Of a stretch of 63,495 nt of DNA, positions 25,376-37,057 are shown piece after piece. Where the stretch lies: NCBI GenBank assembly GCA_020831765.1, contig JAFIFY010000176.1, forward strand, positions 1-63,495, read 5' to 3'. The DNA is from Phycisphaeraceae bacterium (lineage in GTDB: Bacteria > Planctomycetota > Phycisphaerae > Phycisphaerales > Phycisphaeraceae). Under the pieces are notes generated by a model. It was not told where the DNA came from. It saw only the letters and a program-made list of their open reading frames with translations, and ran no database searches. How positions within the stretch are numbered: the stretch's first letter is position 1; each line of letters opens with the position of its first letter. A program made the translations under genes and the position numbers.

Positions 25376-27721
25376 TCAATCCTGATTTCGCCGGTCTTGT
25401 CGCTCGATCGCCCGCATGCGAATCTCACTGAAGACAACTTCACTCTGATGAGCACCGAGAATAACGCCCTCGGCATCGCCCTGGGCTCGAGTCACGGGCC
25501 AGGCCGCCGCTCGAGTCAATCTCGCCGGATCACCCGACCAGTTGATGATCGATTGACCGTCCAGCACCGCTTCGATCGTGATATGGCCGGGATTCTCCGC
25601 CGCCTTGACCCGGACCAGCAGGCGGTGACTCACCGCGTTACGAATTCCTGACGGACGAACCGCCGTGGGGTTGCCGATCACCTCATTGCCATCAATCCAC
25701 TCCAGGCCGCTGACGGAATTGCCCCAGCCCCCGAGGTTGAGATTGCATCGGCGACCGTTTGGCAGCGGCAACCCGATGTAGATTCCATCGTTGCCTTCCC
25801 TGCGCTTGAATTGAAGCATCAATTCAAAATGCTCGAATCGCACGTTCGGAAGGGCATAAGTCGAAAAATCACCCTGGCTGACGATCAATCCCTGATCGTT
25901 CAACTGCCAGCGTCCACGAATGCCACCGGCGCCCATGCGGTCCGATCGGATCGCGGCCAGGGCATTGGTCCAGCCCAGACCCAGCCGAAGGTCATCGTTG
26001 GCCAGGCGGTTGACTTCTCGAAGGACTCGACTGAGGGAGGCATCGGGCACGCTGTCGCCGGTAAGCGTTTCCGCATGACGCCTCCACCGCATGTCAGCCA
26101 ATTCAGCAAGCCGTTCCACTCGGTTGATCCCCGCCAGTTCGTTGGGTGCCGGGAGATCCAGATCGGTGAGGAATTCCTTCAGTTCCCGCAGCATTGCGGC
26201 ATGGAGTTCCGCCGGCGCGGATGTCGGTCGGTCGGAGCGAAGCGCATCGAAGCTTCGCAGCATCTTCCGATATTCCGACTCCTCGCCCAGCCCCTCGATC
26301 GCCAGGGCATCCTCGACCCGGTCCAGGTCGATTCCAACCCAGATCGCCATGGCTTCCGGAGCAGGAGGATCACCCAACGCCTCATCATCGATGCGACCGG
26401 TGTCGGAAAACTGTTTATTGAGTTCCGCCAGTTGCCGCGCCATCGTGCGCGTGCCGGTGATGATCTCGCGTTGTCGATCTTCGAGCCGGTCATTGTCCAG
26501 CATCTCGCGCAAGTGCGCATCCGCCCGGTCGTAATCGCCTGAGCGAATCACCCTTCGCACCTCCCTAAGCTCGTGCCCGATCAGATCGTCCAGCCGCCGC
26601 GCCATCATGATCTGAGCCGATTGCCGGACCGACCTCGTGGCACCATCCGTCGAGATTTTCGACAGCAGTGAGGTTTCTCCCGGCAACTCCATGAGGGACA
26701 CGACAGTCAGTGCCCGGCCGATGCGGAAATACTCGGATGCGGGGATCGATTCCTGCCCGATCTCTTCCAGAACCTCGGATATTCGCTCCCGCGTTTCCAG
26801 CGGCGGGTTGGATTCGATGGCCCGCTCCAGTTCAGGACGGATGGATTCGCCCAGCGCGATCAGTTCCATGGTGGCTGATTCACGGACGCGAAACCGTGCA
26901 TCGTTGAGTTGGGCGATCAGTTCCTGGATTCTTTCCTGATCGATTCGACCGCTGAGCATCCGCGTCAGGAACCGGCGGCTCGTCTCCCCGCCGCGGACCA
27001 CCCGGCCGACTTCCTCGGCCGACAGGCGATAGGTCTGCCGGCCCAGTTCCTCCCAGAAGTTTTCAAGGTCGGCCTCGTCCACCGGACGGGCATCGAGCGG
27101 GTCGATTCGGCAATCGAGAATGACCCACCGGTCATCCTCGCCCAGGTCCCGTGCCTCGATCATCAGTGTCAGGTCGGGGCTTTCGTGGCGGAAGCTCACT
27201 TCCAGTTCATAGACAGCGGAAGGCGAGTGAGGATTGCCCTCTTCTCCCCGCGTTTCCGCGGCGCCTGTGCCGCCGGGGAATGACTCCCATGTCGCCAATC
27301 CGGGATAGCTCTGATGATGGTTCGGTACTCGGGGAACCCCCCGGGGTGGCTGAGTGATGGTTGCATTGAAAACTTCGGTTCCGTTCGATGTGCGGATGGT
27401 CATCAGCCCCGGACGGCCCTGGTCATGCCACCAACCCACGAGTTGAATTCGAAGCCGCAAACGAATGTACTCGTGTTGGCCTAGCTCCGTGAGCCGAAGC
27501 GCAATCGCCTGTTCGCCCAGGGGACCCAGCACCTCCTGATCCCCGACCCTGGTTCGGGGTAACGTGCTCCAGCTCTCGCCCCATTCGCCGGGACGGGCAT
27601 GGAATCCGGAATCGGCGCTCGATGCCCCGACGGGATGGGGCATCAACAACAACACGACGATGATGAAAATCGGCAACCCATGATGGCCAATAGTGGATAA
27701 CAGACTGCGCAAGGTAAGCAA
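25376..27721 (-). CDS. Large secreted protein with HEAT-like and DUF1080-like parts
   Basis: A 781-residue protein with an N-terminal signal/anchor (hydrophobic about residues 15-33, ending VGASS). A beta-rich N-terminal region (about 40-210) is followed by a helical repeat region (for example LIAQLNDARFRVRESATMEL) and a C-terminal jelly-roll like that of DUF1080/glycan-binding proteins (GIYIGLPLPNGRRCNLNLGG). The TTG start at 27721 has AGGAG seven bases upstream and is well placed for the signal. Function unknown; a role in binding or degrading extracellular polymer is possible. Confidence 0.72.
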   Translation of the reverse strand: MLTLRSLLSTIGHHGLPIFIIVVLLLMPHPVGASSADSGFHARPGEWGESWSTLPRTRVGDQEVLGPLGEQAIALRLTELGQHEYIRLRLRIQLVGWWHDQGRPGLMTIRTSNGTEVFNATITQPPRGVPRVPNHHQSYPGLATWESFPGGTGAAETRGEEGNPHSPSAVYELEVSFRHESPDLTLMIEARDLGEDDRWVILDCRIDPLDARPVDEADLENFWEELGRQTYRLSAEEVGRVVRGGETSRRFLTRMLSGRIDQERIQELIAQLNDARFRVRESATMELIALGESIRPELERAIESNPPLETRERISEVLEEIGQESIPASEYFRIGRALTVVSLMELPGETSLLSKISTDGATRSVRQSAQIMMARRLDDLIGHELREVRRVIRSGDYDRADAHLREMLDNDRLEDRQREIITGTRTMARQLAELNKQFSDTGRIDDEALGDPPAPEAMAIWVGIDLDRVEDALAIEGLGEESEYRKMLRSFDALRSDRPTSAPAELHAAMLRELKEFLTDLDLPAPNELAGINRVERLAELADMRWRRHAETLTGDSVPDASLSRVLREVNRLANDDLRLGLGWTNALAAIRSDRMGAGGIRGRWQLNDQGLIVSQGDFSTYALPNVRFEHFELMLQFKRREGNDGIYIGLPLPNGRRCNLNLGGWGNSVSGLEWIDGNEVIGNPTAVRPSGIRNAVSHRLLVRVKAAENPGHITIEAVLDGQSIINWSGDPARLTRAAAWPVTRAQGDAEGVILGAHQSEVVFSEIRMRAIERQDRRNQD

Positions 27722-28053
27722 AGCGGAACTCCTGATCTTGGCGGAACCTCTCCACTCATGGTAGAGCGGATTCCGCCGGGGCGAAATACGGCGGGTTGAG
27801 TTTCTGTATTTTTGCCGCCGAGCGCGGTCCTTGGGCGGCGGCTGGCGAACCGAACGAATCGCGATGGACCAAGGATGCGTCCCCCCGGGCCATGGATCGA
27901 TCGTCGCAGTGCTGATTCGCCCACACCCTATTCAGGAGGCAAAGGTCTGGTTTTGGCCCGATCGGCAGGCCATGTCTGTTGATGCGGCGTGGGTGGAAGC
28001 AGTGGTGAATTGGCGACCGATGGGCCTGACGAGCCTGGCGTTGGGCCGCCCCG

Positions 28054-28095
28054 GCGCGGCCGCTCGACGAAAAACCAGAAAACAAGCGGCCGCGC
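28054..28095. repeat. Perfect 11-bp inverted repeat, 20-base loop
   Basis: GCGCGGCCGCT at 28054-28064 is the exact reverse complement of 28085-28095, with an A-rich 20-base loop. No T-tract follows on either strand, so it is not a standard intrinsic terminator. It ends 52 bases before the tuf promoter. Confidence 0.7.
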
Positions 28096-28147
28096 TTGAC
28101 GGGAACGGGTTTAGCGGGAGAATAGGGGGCTCGTTTGGATCGCCGGT

Positions 28148-28176
28148 TTGAAAGCTCAGGCCGGTCGATGTAGACT
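28148..28176 (+). promoter_or_regulatory. Promoter of the tuf-rpmG-trnW-secE-nusG cluster
   Basis: TTGAAA (28148-28153) and TAGACT (28171-28176) have the ideal 17-base spacing. It is the best candidate upstream of tuf and leaves a long, GC-rich leader. Confidence 0.55.
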
Positions 28177-28396
28177 TTGCCGCTCGCCACACCGAGCCGG
28201 GTAATCGGTTCCGGTGGCGGGGTCGAGCGTACGCCGGGGCGTGTCGTCGTGCCGGTGCGGCCGATTGGACAGGCCTCGGACGGAACTATCAAGCGTAGCG
28301 TACATTGAGCAGGCCGAAGAACCCCCGTGTGCGGGCGTGGCTTGGGCCGACAGGGCATTTCGGCTGATGGCCGAACGAATTGGAGACTAGCGACCC

Positions 28397-29599
28397 ATGG
28401 CTAAAGGTGTATTCGAGCGTAAAAAGCCTCACGTGAATGTCGGCACGATCGGTCACGTTGACCATGGCAAGACCACTCTGACCGCCGCCATTACGGCGGT
28501 GCAGGCAGCCAAGGGTCTGGCCACGTTCAAGGCGTATGACGATGTGGCCAAGGCCTCGGAGTCCGACGGTCGTCGTGACCCGACCAAGATTCTGACCATC
28601 GCCACCTCGCACGTGGAGTACGAGTCCGAACAGCGGCACTACGCCCACGTGGACTGTCCCGGCCACGCCGACTTTGTCAAGAACATGATCACCGGTGCCG
28701 CCCAGATGGACGGAGCGATCCTGGTGGTTTCGGCCGCCGACGGCCCGATGCCCCAGACCAAGGAGCACGTGCTTCTGGCCAAGCAGGTGAATGTGCCCAA
28801 GCTGGTGGTCTTCCTCAACAAGGTCGACCTGGTTGACGATCCGGACCTGCTGGACCTGGTCGAGATGGAAGTTCAGGAGCTGCTGGCCAAGTACGAGTTC
28901 TCGGATGAGACCCCGATCATCCGCGGCGCGGCGTTCCCGGCGCTGAACAACCCAGGCGATGCGGACGCGGCCAAGTGCATCCAGGACCTGCTTGATGCCC
29001 TGGATACCTGGATTCCCGTCCCCGATCGCGAGTTGGACAAGCCCGTGCTGATGGCCGTCGAGGATGTGTTCTCGATCAAGGGCCGCGGTACCGTTGCCAC
29101 CGGTCGTATCGAGCGAGGCCTGGTGAAGGTCGGCGACAAGGTGCAGATCATCGGGCTCCGCGATTCGCAGGAAACCACCGTGACCGGTGTGGAGATGTTC
29201 AACAAGACGCTCGATCAGGGCCAGGCCGGTGACAACGTCGGCCTCTTGCTGCGCGGCATCGAGAAGAACGATGTCGAGCGTGGGCAGGTCATCGCCGCGC
29301 CCAAGAGCATCACCCCGCACACCAAGTTCAAGGCCCAGGTCTATGTGTTGACCAAGGAAGAAGGCGGCCGGCATACCCCGTTCTTCAACGGATATCGCCC
29401 GCAGTTCTACTTCCGCACCACGGACGTGACCGGTGCGGTGACGCTGGAAGGCGGCGCGGAAATGTGCATGCCCGGTGACAACATTGAAGCCGAAATCACG
29501 CTCGGCAAACCGATCGCGCTCGAAGAGCAGTCGCGGTTTGCGATTCGTGAAGGCGGCCGGACCGTCGGCGCGGGTGTGGTGATCAAGATCATCGAGTAG
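28397..29599 (+). CDS. tuf: Elongation factor Tu
   Basis: A 400-residue EF-Tu that carries aminoacyl-tRNA to the ribosome. GTPase motifs are [10 protein letters not shown] (P-loop), DCPGHAD and NKVD; the C-terminal domains end with [14 protein letters not shown]. The sequence is full length. It heads the classic translation/secretion gene order tuf, rpmG, tRNA-Trp, secE, nusG. The codon choice is strongly biased towards C- or G-ending codons, as expected of a highly expressed gene. Confidence 0.98.
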   Translation: MAKGVFERKKPHVNVGTIGHVDHGKTTLTAAITAVQAAKGLATFKAYDDVAKASESDGRRDPTKILTIATSHVEYESEQRHYAHVDCPGHADFVKNMITGAAQMDGAILVVSAADGPMPQTKEHVLLAKQVNVPKLVVFLNKVDLVDDPDLLDLVEMEVQELLAKYEFSDETPIIRGAAFPALNNPGDADAAKCIQDLLDALDTWIPVPDRELDKPVLMAVEDVFSIKGRGTVATGRIERGLVKVGDKVQIIGLRDSQETTVTGVEMFNKTLDQGQAGDNVGLLLRGIEKNDVERGQVIAAPKSITPHTKFKAQVYVLTKEEGGRHTPFFNGYRPQFYFRTTDVTGAVTLEGGAEMCMPGDNIEAEITLGKPIALEEQSRFAIREGGRTVGAGVVIKIIE

Positions 29600-29830
29600 T
29601 CGGCTCCGAGATGGGCCGGTGGATCGACGGTTGGCTTCGGGTGGCCGGTGAGAGCGCCGGCGCGTGCAACGCGGCTTGGGCCGCGCGCGGCGACCCGCAT
29701 ACAGGTCCGCGATGTGTGGTGCAGGCCGGTAGCCGTGAAAAAGCGCCCGCTGGACGCGACCCGGGCTGGCGGTCGTGAAAAACAAGTGAATGGACGGTCG
29801 GTGGATCCGGCCGGAGTGGATCGGTGAATC

Positions 29831-30013
29831 ATGGCCAAGAAAAAAGGCGAAGCCGTTGAGTATGTCTGGCTCCAGTGTTCGGAGACCGGCGATTTGAACT
29901 ATCGCACACCGGTCAACGTCAAGGGTGGTATGCCGGACAAGCTCAAGGCGGGTCTTAAGAAATACAGCCCTCGCCTGCGAAAGCACACCCTGCACAAGAT
30001 CAAGCGGAAGTGA
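29831..30013 (+). CDS. rpmG: Ribosomal protein L33
   Basis: A 60-residue L33 (bL33) with the [16 protein letters not shown] core and a C-terminal [17 protein letters not shown]. Only one cysteine of the zinc-ribbon type positions is visible, so this is a zinc-free form. It lies 231 bases after tuf with no recognisable gene in the gap, and just upstream of tRNA-Trp and secE, the usual position. Confidence 0.95.
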   Translation: MAKKKGEAVEYVWLQCSETGDLNYRTPVNVKGGMPDKLKAGLKKYSPRLRKHTLHKIKRK

Positions 30014-30094
30014 GCGGCTGCGGGGTATCGCCCGGGTTCGGGCTCAGGCCGGTTCGGCCTGGCGGGAACTGGGCGGGCCGAGATGCACAGCGCT

Positions 30095-30167
30095 ACGGCA
30101 GTAGCTCAATTGGCAGAGCAGCTGATTCCAAATCAGCAGGTTGTGGGTTCAAGTCCCTCCTGCCGTG
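30095..30167 (+). tRNA. trnW: tRNA-Trp (CCA)
   Basis: A full cloverleaf of 73 bases: acceptor ACGGCAG/CTGCCGT, D-arm GCTC/GAGC, anticodon stem GCTGA/TCAGC with loop TTCCAAA (anticodon CCA), T-loop TTCAAGT and discriminator G. The T-stem has one T-T mismatch. CCA is not encoded. It sits between rpmG and secE as in many bacteria. Confidence 0.97.
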
Positions 30168-30302
30168 TTGGCAAACCGTTCGCGGGGCGGCGTGTCCCGG
30201 CGCTGGATCAAGCGTGGCCGTGCCCATCGGGTCGCCTCGTGAATCGGGCGGAAAAACCCGGTTACCGCGAACAATCCTTCCTGCTTTACAGAAGAGATCA
30301 CC

Positions 30303-31067
30303 TTGAGCATCTTTACCATACCCAAGCCCGGACAAGGCAAGATCGCCCGGTTGGGCAGCGCTGTGGGTTTCGGCGTGGTGCTACTGGGTACAGTGTTCTG
30401 GCTGGTCTCGGAGATCGGTTCAGTTTTTTCGTATTTGCGGGAAGTCCGGACGGACTATGGCCAACTGGATCGGCCGTACAACCGCTTCACCCAGGATCGT
30501 GATCAGGCCCGAGTGCTTCGCGTCACCCACCAGACGGCGGTGAACATTCAGAACCGGCATCGTCAGCAACTGGAGGCTGAGGAACCGGTTGCGCTTCGCA
30601 TGCAGCGTGTGGACGGGGGCCGGCCCACGTCCTTCATGATCAGCGGCGTGATCACGGATGGGCCCGGTCAGTCGGCATCGCTGACGCTGGTTGAGGCCCT
30701 GCCACGCGATTTTGATGCCGGGCGAAGGATTGAATCGGCCGACGCCCGAAACATGCTCATCTGGGTAAGCGGCGGGACAGCCGTGGTGCTGATCCTGGGT
30801 GGTCTGGGCATGCTGTTCTTCATCCTGAATCGTCCGAGGATCGTGGATTTTCTCATCGCCACCGAAGACGAGATGCGGAAGGTCAACTGGCCTTCGAAAA
30901 AAGAGGTGATCGGGGCGACTTGGGTCGTGATCCTGGGTACCCTTTTTATGGGGGTGACACTCTGGATTGTCGACCTGATCTTCGCCGAGTTGTTCATCAA
31001 CATCGGCATTCTCGAGGGTCAGTCCACGCTCCATGGCGTTCTCCAGTCCATTTTCGGAGGCCGCTGA
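30303..31067 (+). CDS. secE: Preprotein translocase subunit SecE, enlarged
   Basis: A 254-residue protein whose C-terminal third is a standard SecE: the amphipathic helix and hinge FLIATEDEMRKVNWPSKKEV (about 183-202) followed by a membrane helix (about 205-230). In front are two extra membrane segments (about 18-42 and 152-175) enclosing a 110-residue hydrophilic region. Typical SecE is 60-130 residues, so about half of this protein is additional. It stabilises SecY in the inner membrane. The start is TTG 30303, with a GAG-rich stretch seven bases upstream. nusG follows. Confidence 0.92.
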   Translation: MSIFTIPKPGQGKIARLGSAVGFGVVLLGTVFWLVSEIGSVFSYLREVRTDYGQLDRPYNRFTQDRDQARVLRVTHQTAVNIQNRHRQQLEAEEPVALRMQRVDGGRPTSFMISGVITDGPGQSASLTLVEALPRDFDAGRRIESADARNMLIWVSGGTAVVLILGGLGMLFFILNRPRIVDFLIATEDEMRKVNWPSKKEVIGATWVVILGTLFMGVTLWIVDLIFAELFINIGILEGQSTLHGVLQSIFGGR

Positions 31068-31122
31068 AACCGGTGGCGTGAATTCCGGCCTTCCTCGAAC
31101 ATGACAGAATGCGAGTTTGAAC

Positions 31123-31821
31123 ATGTCCCTTGCTGAAGACAATGCCCAAACCCCGGACCCCGACCGCGAGGATGCGGCGTCACAGGCCGATGGCGGTACC
31201 CCGGCCACCGAAACGCAGGACTTCATCCCTTCGCCGATCGATCCGGATGAGCCCCTGATCACGCCGGGCATGAACTGGTTCGTGCTGCGCGTGGCCAGCA
31301 ACAAGGAAGATTCGGTTCGTGAAACGCTATTGCGCAAGGTGAAGATCGAGGGTTTCGAAGAGATGGTCGGCCGGATTCTGGTGCCCACGGAGAAGGTCAA
31401 GAGCATCAAGGCGGGCAAAACCAAGGTGACGCTCAAGAAGCTGTACCCCGGTTATGTTTTCGTGGAGATGAAGCTCCAGGAAGACGGCCGCATCCCCCAG
31501 GACATCTTCTTTCTGTTCAAGGAGACCACGGGTGTGGGCGATTTCATCGGCACGGCCGGCCACCCGACGCCGATGAGCATTCCGGAGATCGAGAAAATGA
31601 TGCTGGCCAGCAAGCCGCCCGAGGAATCTCCGACGATCAAGATGGACTTCCAGAAGGGCGACCATGTCAAGATCGTCGAGGGACCGTTCGCCAACATGAC
31701 CGGCGATGTGGACGCGCTCTACCCCGAACAGGGCAAGGTGACGGTGGTGGTGACCATCTTCGGCCGCGCCACGCCCATCGAACTGGAATACTGGCAGATC
31801 GAGCGCGTCGAGGAAGAATAA
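31123..31821 (+). CDS. nusG: Transcription termination/antitermination factor NusG
   Basis: About 232 residues. An acidic, disordered N-terminal extension of about 45 residues precedes the NGN domain (NWFVLRVASNKEDSVRETLL, LYPGYVFVEM) and the KOW domain (FQKGDHVKIVEGPFANMTGDV). NusG binds RNA polymerase and couples it to the ribosome or Rho. ATG 31123 is preferred to TTG 31117. In most bacteria rplK follows; here it does not. Confidence 0.95.
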   Translation: MSLAEDNAQTPDPDREDAASQADGGTPATETQDFIPSPIDPDEPLITPGMNWFVLRVASNKEDSVRETLLRKVKIEGFEEMVGRILVPTEKVKSIKAGKTKVTLKKLYPGYVFVEMKLQEDGRIPQDIFFLFKETTGVGDFIGTAGHPTPMSIPEIEKMMLASKPPEESPTIKMDFQKGDHVKIVEGPFANMTGDVDALYPEQGKVTVVVTIFGRATPIELEYWQIERVEEE

Positions 31822-32185
31822 GCAGGGCGTTCGATCCCGGCTCAGGGGGCCGACGGTCATGCAGGAGTCGCGGGGAAAGGTTTTCGCACGCGATCAGATC
31901 GTCAAGTGTCTGTATGGGCTGGATTTGCCCCGTTTTCGCTCGTTCCGGAGCTGTTCCCGGACATTCCAGTACCCCCGGTGGCGTCCGGTCTTTCAATCTC
32001 CATCGCCGGACGGTCCATTCAGCGATGAACGCGATCTCCGCCAGCGGTCGACGGGTTCCAAATGTCGCGTGCGGGCCGGGATATCAGCAACTTTTCCACG
32101 AGATTTTCACGTTCGCGTCAAGTTGGCCACGGTTCCGGGTCGATAATCTCAAGTGAGGGATCGGAATCTTCTCGGAAGGATTGCC
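31822..32185. other. 364-base stretch after nusG
   Basis: No reliable gene or terminator hairpin. The region where rplK would be expected carries only short unrelated frames. GTCGATAA at 32139-32146 resembles a flagellar sigma28 -10 element but lacks a properly spaced -35 box. Confidence 0.4.
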
Positions 32186-32767
32186 ATGAGCATACAAGGC
32201 AACCCCATAGCCGGAAGCCTCGCCCAGACGATGGCCAGCGCTCGCGAGGCTGCGGCGGCCAAGTCCCGTCAGAGCGGTGACCAGCAGCAGGCCCGCCTGC
32301 GTGTCGAAAAGGCGTTCGAGGCGCGGCTGCGCGAGATCGATGAGAGCGAAGAGAGCAAGGCCCGCGACCAGATCGACCCCGATCAGCGTCGCCCGTCGCG
32401 CGATCGCCGTGACCGGCGGGAATCGGCCGAAGATGCGATCCCCCCGACCCCCGATCAGCGCGACCATGCCGATCTAAGCATACTTCGCGCGGCAAACCCG
32501 CCCGACGGCACCTCGCCCCTCGCTCCGCCCATCACCGCCTCTCTAAAGCCGACCGTGACGACCGCCGCGAAACCGTATAACCATCCAGCCAAGGCTCCGC
32601 AAACCCCGGCCCCCGCCCCCGCCCCCGGAACCGCCCCCGCCCCCGCCCCTGGAACCTCCGGAAGTAACACCGAACCTGAGTCCGGGCATACCCTGGAATC
32701 CAACCGTAACCATCCCAACCCCCATCCACCCGAGTCGGGCAAGGTTCATCTGGATATTCGAATCTGA
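32186..32767 (+). CDS. Hypothetical protein with Pro-Ala repeat, 193 aa
   Basis: I do not recognise this protein. The N-terminal 65 residues are helical and highly charged (SLAQTMASAREAAAAKSRQ), residues 60-85 are Arg/Asp-rich, and residues 141-157 are a PAPAPGT repeat encoded by two copies of a 24-base unit. The C-terminus ends VHLDIRI. No signal peptide. ATG 32186 has GAAGGA six bases upstream and is preferred to an upstream frame extension. Confidence 0.55.
   Translation: MSIQGNPIAGSLAQTMASAREAAAAKSRQSGDQQQARLRVEKAFEARLREIDESEESKARDQIDPDQRRPSRDRRDRRESAEDAIPPTPDQRDHADLSILRAANPPDGTSPLAPPITASLKPTVTTAAKPYNHPAKAPQTPAPAPAPGTAPAPAPGTSGSNTEPESGHTLESNRNHPNPHPPESGKVHLDIRI
32609..32656. repeat. 24-bp C-rich tandem repeat, 2 units
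   Basis: Two adjacent 24-base units (32609-32632 and 32633-32656) with a single mismatch, each made of CCCCCG runs ending in GGAACC. They encode the Pro-Ala repeat. The CCCCCGGAA part is similar to the reverse complement of the 12-bp minisatellite elsewhere in the window. Confidence 0.8.
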
Positions 32768-32850
32768 GCCGGTGTGTCCATGGCATCGCCGACAGCGTCG
32801 ATCAGGGATGGGCTCGGCCCTGACCGTCCGCGGAAGCGTCGCCGGATCGG

Positions 32851-33678
32851 CTATCGCTGAATCTTCTGCTTCTGACTGATGATCGAGTGTGGAATCAGGC
32901 CGCGCTTCGTGTCCTGAACGAACTGAGCCATCTCGTCTAGGATGGATCGGGTATCGCCCGTGGATTCGCCGGCACGCTTGCGCAGTCGATCGATCATGAC
33001 CGGCGAGGTGTGCCCGTCCAGGGCGATCACCTGAAACGCCCACTTGATCGCCGCCCGGGCGTCTTCGGACATGGTGGATCGGCGGATGCCGATCAAATTC
33101 AGGCCGATGAGATTGTTCATGCCGCTGGCCATGCAGAAGGGCGGAAGATCGCTGGCCAATCCGCTGACGCCCCCCAGCATCGCCATGCGGCCGACCCGGC
33201 AGTACTGGTGGATGCTGGCGTTTCCCCCGACATTCACCTGATCAAAGAGCACCACGTGCCCGCCCACCGCCGCGCCCGTCGCAAGGGTGCAGTCATTACC
33301 CACGATGACATCATGCCCGAGGTGGACGTTGCTCATCAGCATGTTGTCATCGCCGATGCGGGTTGGCTGCGAGGCATCCGTGGCGTGGTGGATGGTCACG
33401 CCCTCGCGAAGGATGTTCCGGTCGCCGATCTTGACTCCGGCGGCCGCCATCGCCGCGGTCCACTTTCGGCTCTGGGGCTCGAATCCAAGAATGACACCCG
33501 GATAAAGCAAATTCTTCTCGCCGATTTCCACATTCTGGTGGATGTGGACTCGGGCGATGAGCCGGCAGCCACCGCCGATCTTCACCCCCGGCCCGACCCA
33601 GCACCACGGACCGATGACCACATCGTCGGCCAGCTCCGCGCTGGAATCCACGATTGCCGTGGGATGAACTTGGGGCAA
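32851..33678 (-). CDS. lpxA: UDP-N-acetylglucosamine acyltransferase
   Basis: A 275-residue left-handed beta-helix protein. The hexapeptide pattern runs from VHPTAIVDSSAEL to about residue 190, with the catalytic-region HHATD and the LGHDVIVGN turn, and a C-terminal helical part. It transfers a 3-hydroxyacyl chain from acyl-ACP to UDP-GlcNAc, the first step of lipid A synthesis. It is solitary here; fabZ is about 5 kb away instead of adjacent. It is divergent from lipB. Confidence 0.92.
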   Translation of the reverse strand: MPQVHPTAIVDSSAELADDVVIGPWCWVGPGVKIGGGCRLIARVHIHQNVEIGEKNLLYPGVILGFEPQSRKWTAAMAAAGVKIGDRNILREGVTIHHATDASQPTRIGDDNMLMSNVHLGHDVIVGNDCTLATGAAVGGHVVLFDQVNVGGNASIHQYCRVGRMAMLGGVSGLASDLPPFCMASGMNNLIGLNLIGIRRSTMSEDARAAIKWAFQVIALDGHTSPVMIDRLRKRAGESTGDTRSILDEMAQFVQDTKRGLIPHSIISQKQKIQR

Positions 33679-33750
33679 GGGCGCGAGTCCTCCATATCCT
33701 CTTCAGTGCGGCCTCTATGATACTAAGTCGATCGCTCCCCGGTAAACGTC

Positions 33751-34542
33751 ATGAACGATTCAACACTCCAGAGCTTGGGCCCATCCGGGCCGAACCCGAT
33801 CTCCATGGGCGGGGCCGGTTCGGACGTTGAGTGGTCATGGCTGGGGCGTATGGCCTATCCGGCGGCGCGCAGCCTCCAGCAATCCGTGCATCAGCGGGTC
33901 GTTGATGAAGCGGGATCGATGCGCATCCTCATGCTCGAGCACGATCCGGTGATTACGGTCAGCCGCCGCGCGGGCGCTTCAGGCCATGTGCTGGCCGATG
34001 CATCGACGCTCGAATCGCTTGGGATCGAGGTTTGCCCGACGGATCGCGGCGGCGATGTCACCTATCACGGGCCCGGCCAACTGGTGGCGTATCCGATCCT
34101 CAAGCTGCGACGACTGGGGATGGGGCTGGGCGAGTATGTTCGCTGGCTGGAGAGGGTGATCATTGAATGGCTGGGCGAACTGGGCGTCAAGGCTCGTTGC
34201 GATCCCTCAGCCACGGGCGTATGGGTTGATGTTGATCCGGGAAGGGGTGATGACACGTCGGCGCGGCCGGTCAAGGGCGGGTACGTTGCCCGGTCACCGG
34301 CGAAGATCGCGGCGATCGGGGTTCGATACAGCCGGGGCGTGACGCTGCATGGGCTGGCGCTGAACCTGTCGCCGCGGATGAGTCACTTTGAGACCATCGT
34401 TCCGTGTGGCCTCGCCGGGCGGCCGGTGACCCATCTTCGTGCTCTGCTGGGTGATGCCACGCCGGGGGTCGAAGAGGCGGCGCGAAGTCTGGGCGAATTG
34501 ATGTGCCGTCGTCTTGTCGCGATGCGGAAGCGGGAAGGTTGA
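33751..34542 (+). CDS. lipB: Octanoyl-[ACP]:protein N-octanoyltransferase
   Basis: A 263-residue LipB that moves octanoate from ACP to lipoyl domains. The motif RGGDVTYHGPGQLVAYP (99-115), Lys185 in AKIAAIGVRY and the catalytic Cys219 in IVPCGL are all present. An N-terminal extension of about 25 residues and an insertion of about 20 residues before Lys185 (DPGRGDDTSARPVKGG) are unusual but look like surface loops. lipA is not adjacent. Confidence 0.93.
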   Translation: MNDSTLQSLGPSGPNPISMGGAGSDVEWSWLGRMAYPAARSLQQSVHQRVVDEAGSMRILMLEHDPVITVSRRAGASGHVLADASTLESLGIEVCPTDRGGDVTYHGPGQLVAYPILKLRRLGMGLGEYVRWLERVIIEWLGELGVKARCDPSATGVWVDVDPGRGDDTSARPVKGGYVARSPAKIAAIGVRYSRGVTLHGLALNLSPRMSHFETIVPCGLAGRPVTHLRALLGDATPGVEEAARSLGELMCRRLVAMRKREG

Positions 34543-34564
34543 TCGGGGGCACGGGGCTTGACCA

Positions 34565-37057
<2,493 letters not shown>

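Larger units (their letters stand above)
27722..28396. other. 675-base region upstream of tuf
   Basis: No convincing gene. Frames on both strands lack family resemblance and good ribosome sites. It holds a strong 11-bp inverted repeat (28054-28095) and a good promoter (28148-28176) that leaves a tuf leader of about 210 bases. No tRNA was found, although tRNA genes often precede tuf in other bacteria. Confidence 0.5.

Noticed and set aside
27831-28151. A 106-codon plus-strand frame upstream of tuf
   Set aside because: No family resemblance, poor ribosome site, and it contains the GC-rich inverted repeat; better explained as chance in GC-rich non-coding DNA.
29600-29830. Possible tRNA or small gene between tuf and rpmG
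   Set aside because: No cloverleaf can be drawn and no frame has a plausible start; only a short GTGAAAAA direct repeat is visible.
28289-29995. A 568-codon minus-strand frame opposite tuf
   Set aside because: It is a product of the strong codon bias of tuf; the sense strand encodes EF-Tu without doubt.
32139-32146. GTCGATAA resembling a sigma28 (FliA) -10 element before the unknown gene at 32186
   Set aside because: A TAAA-type -35 element at the right spacing is missing; the nearest candidate is about two bases too far away.
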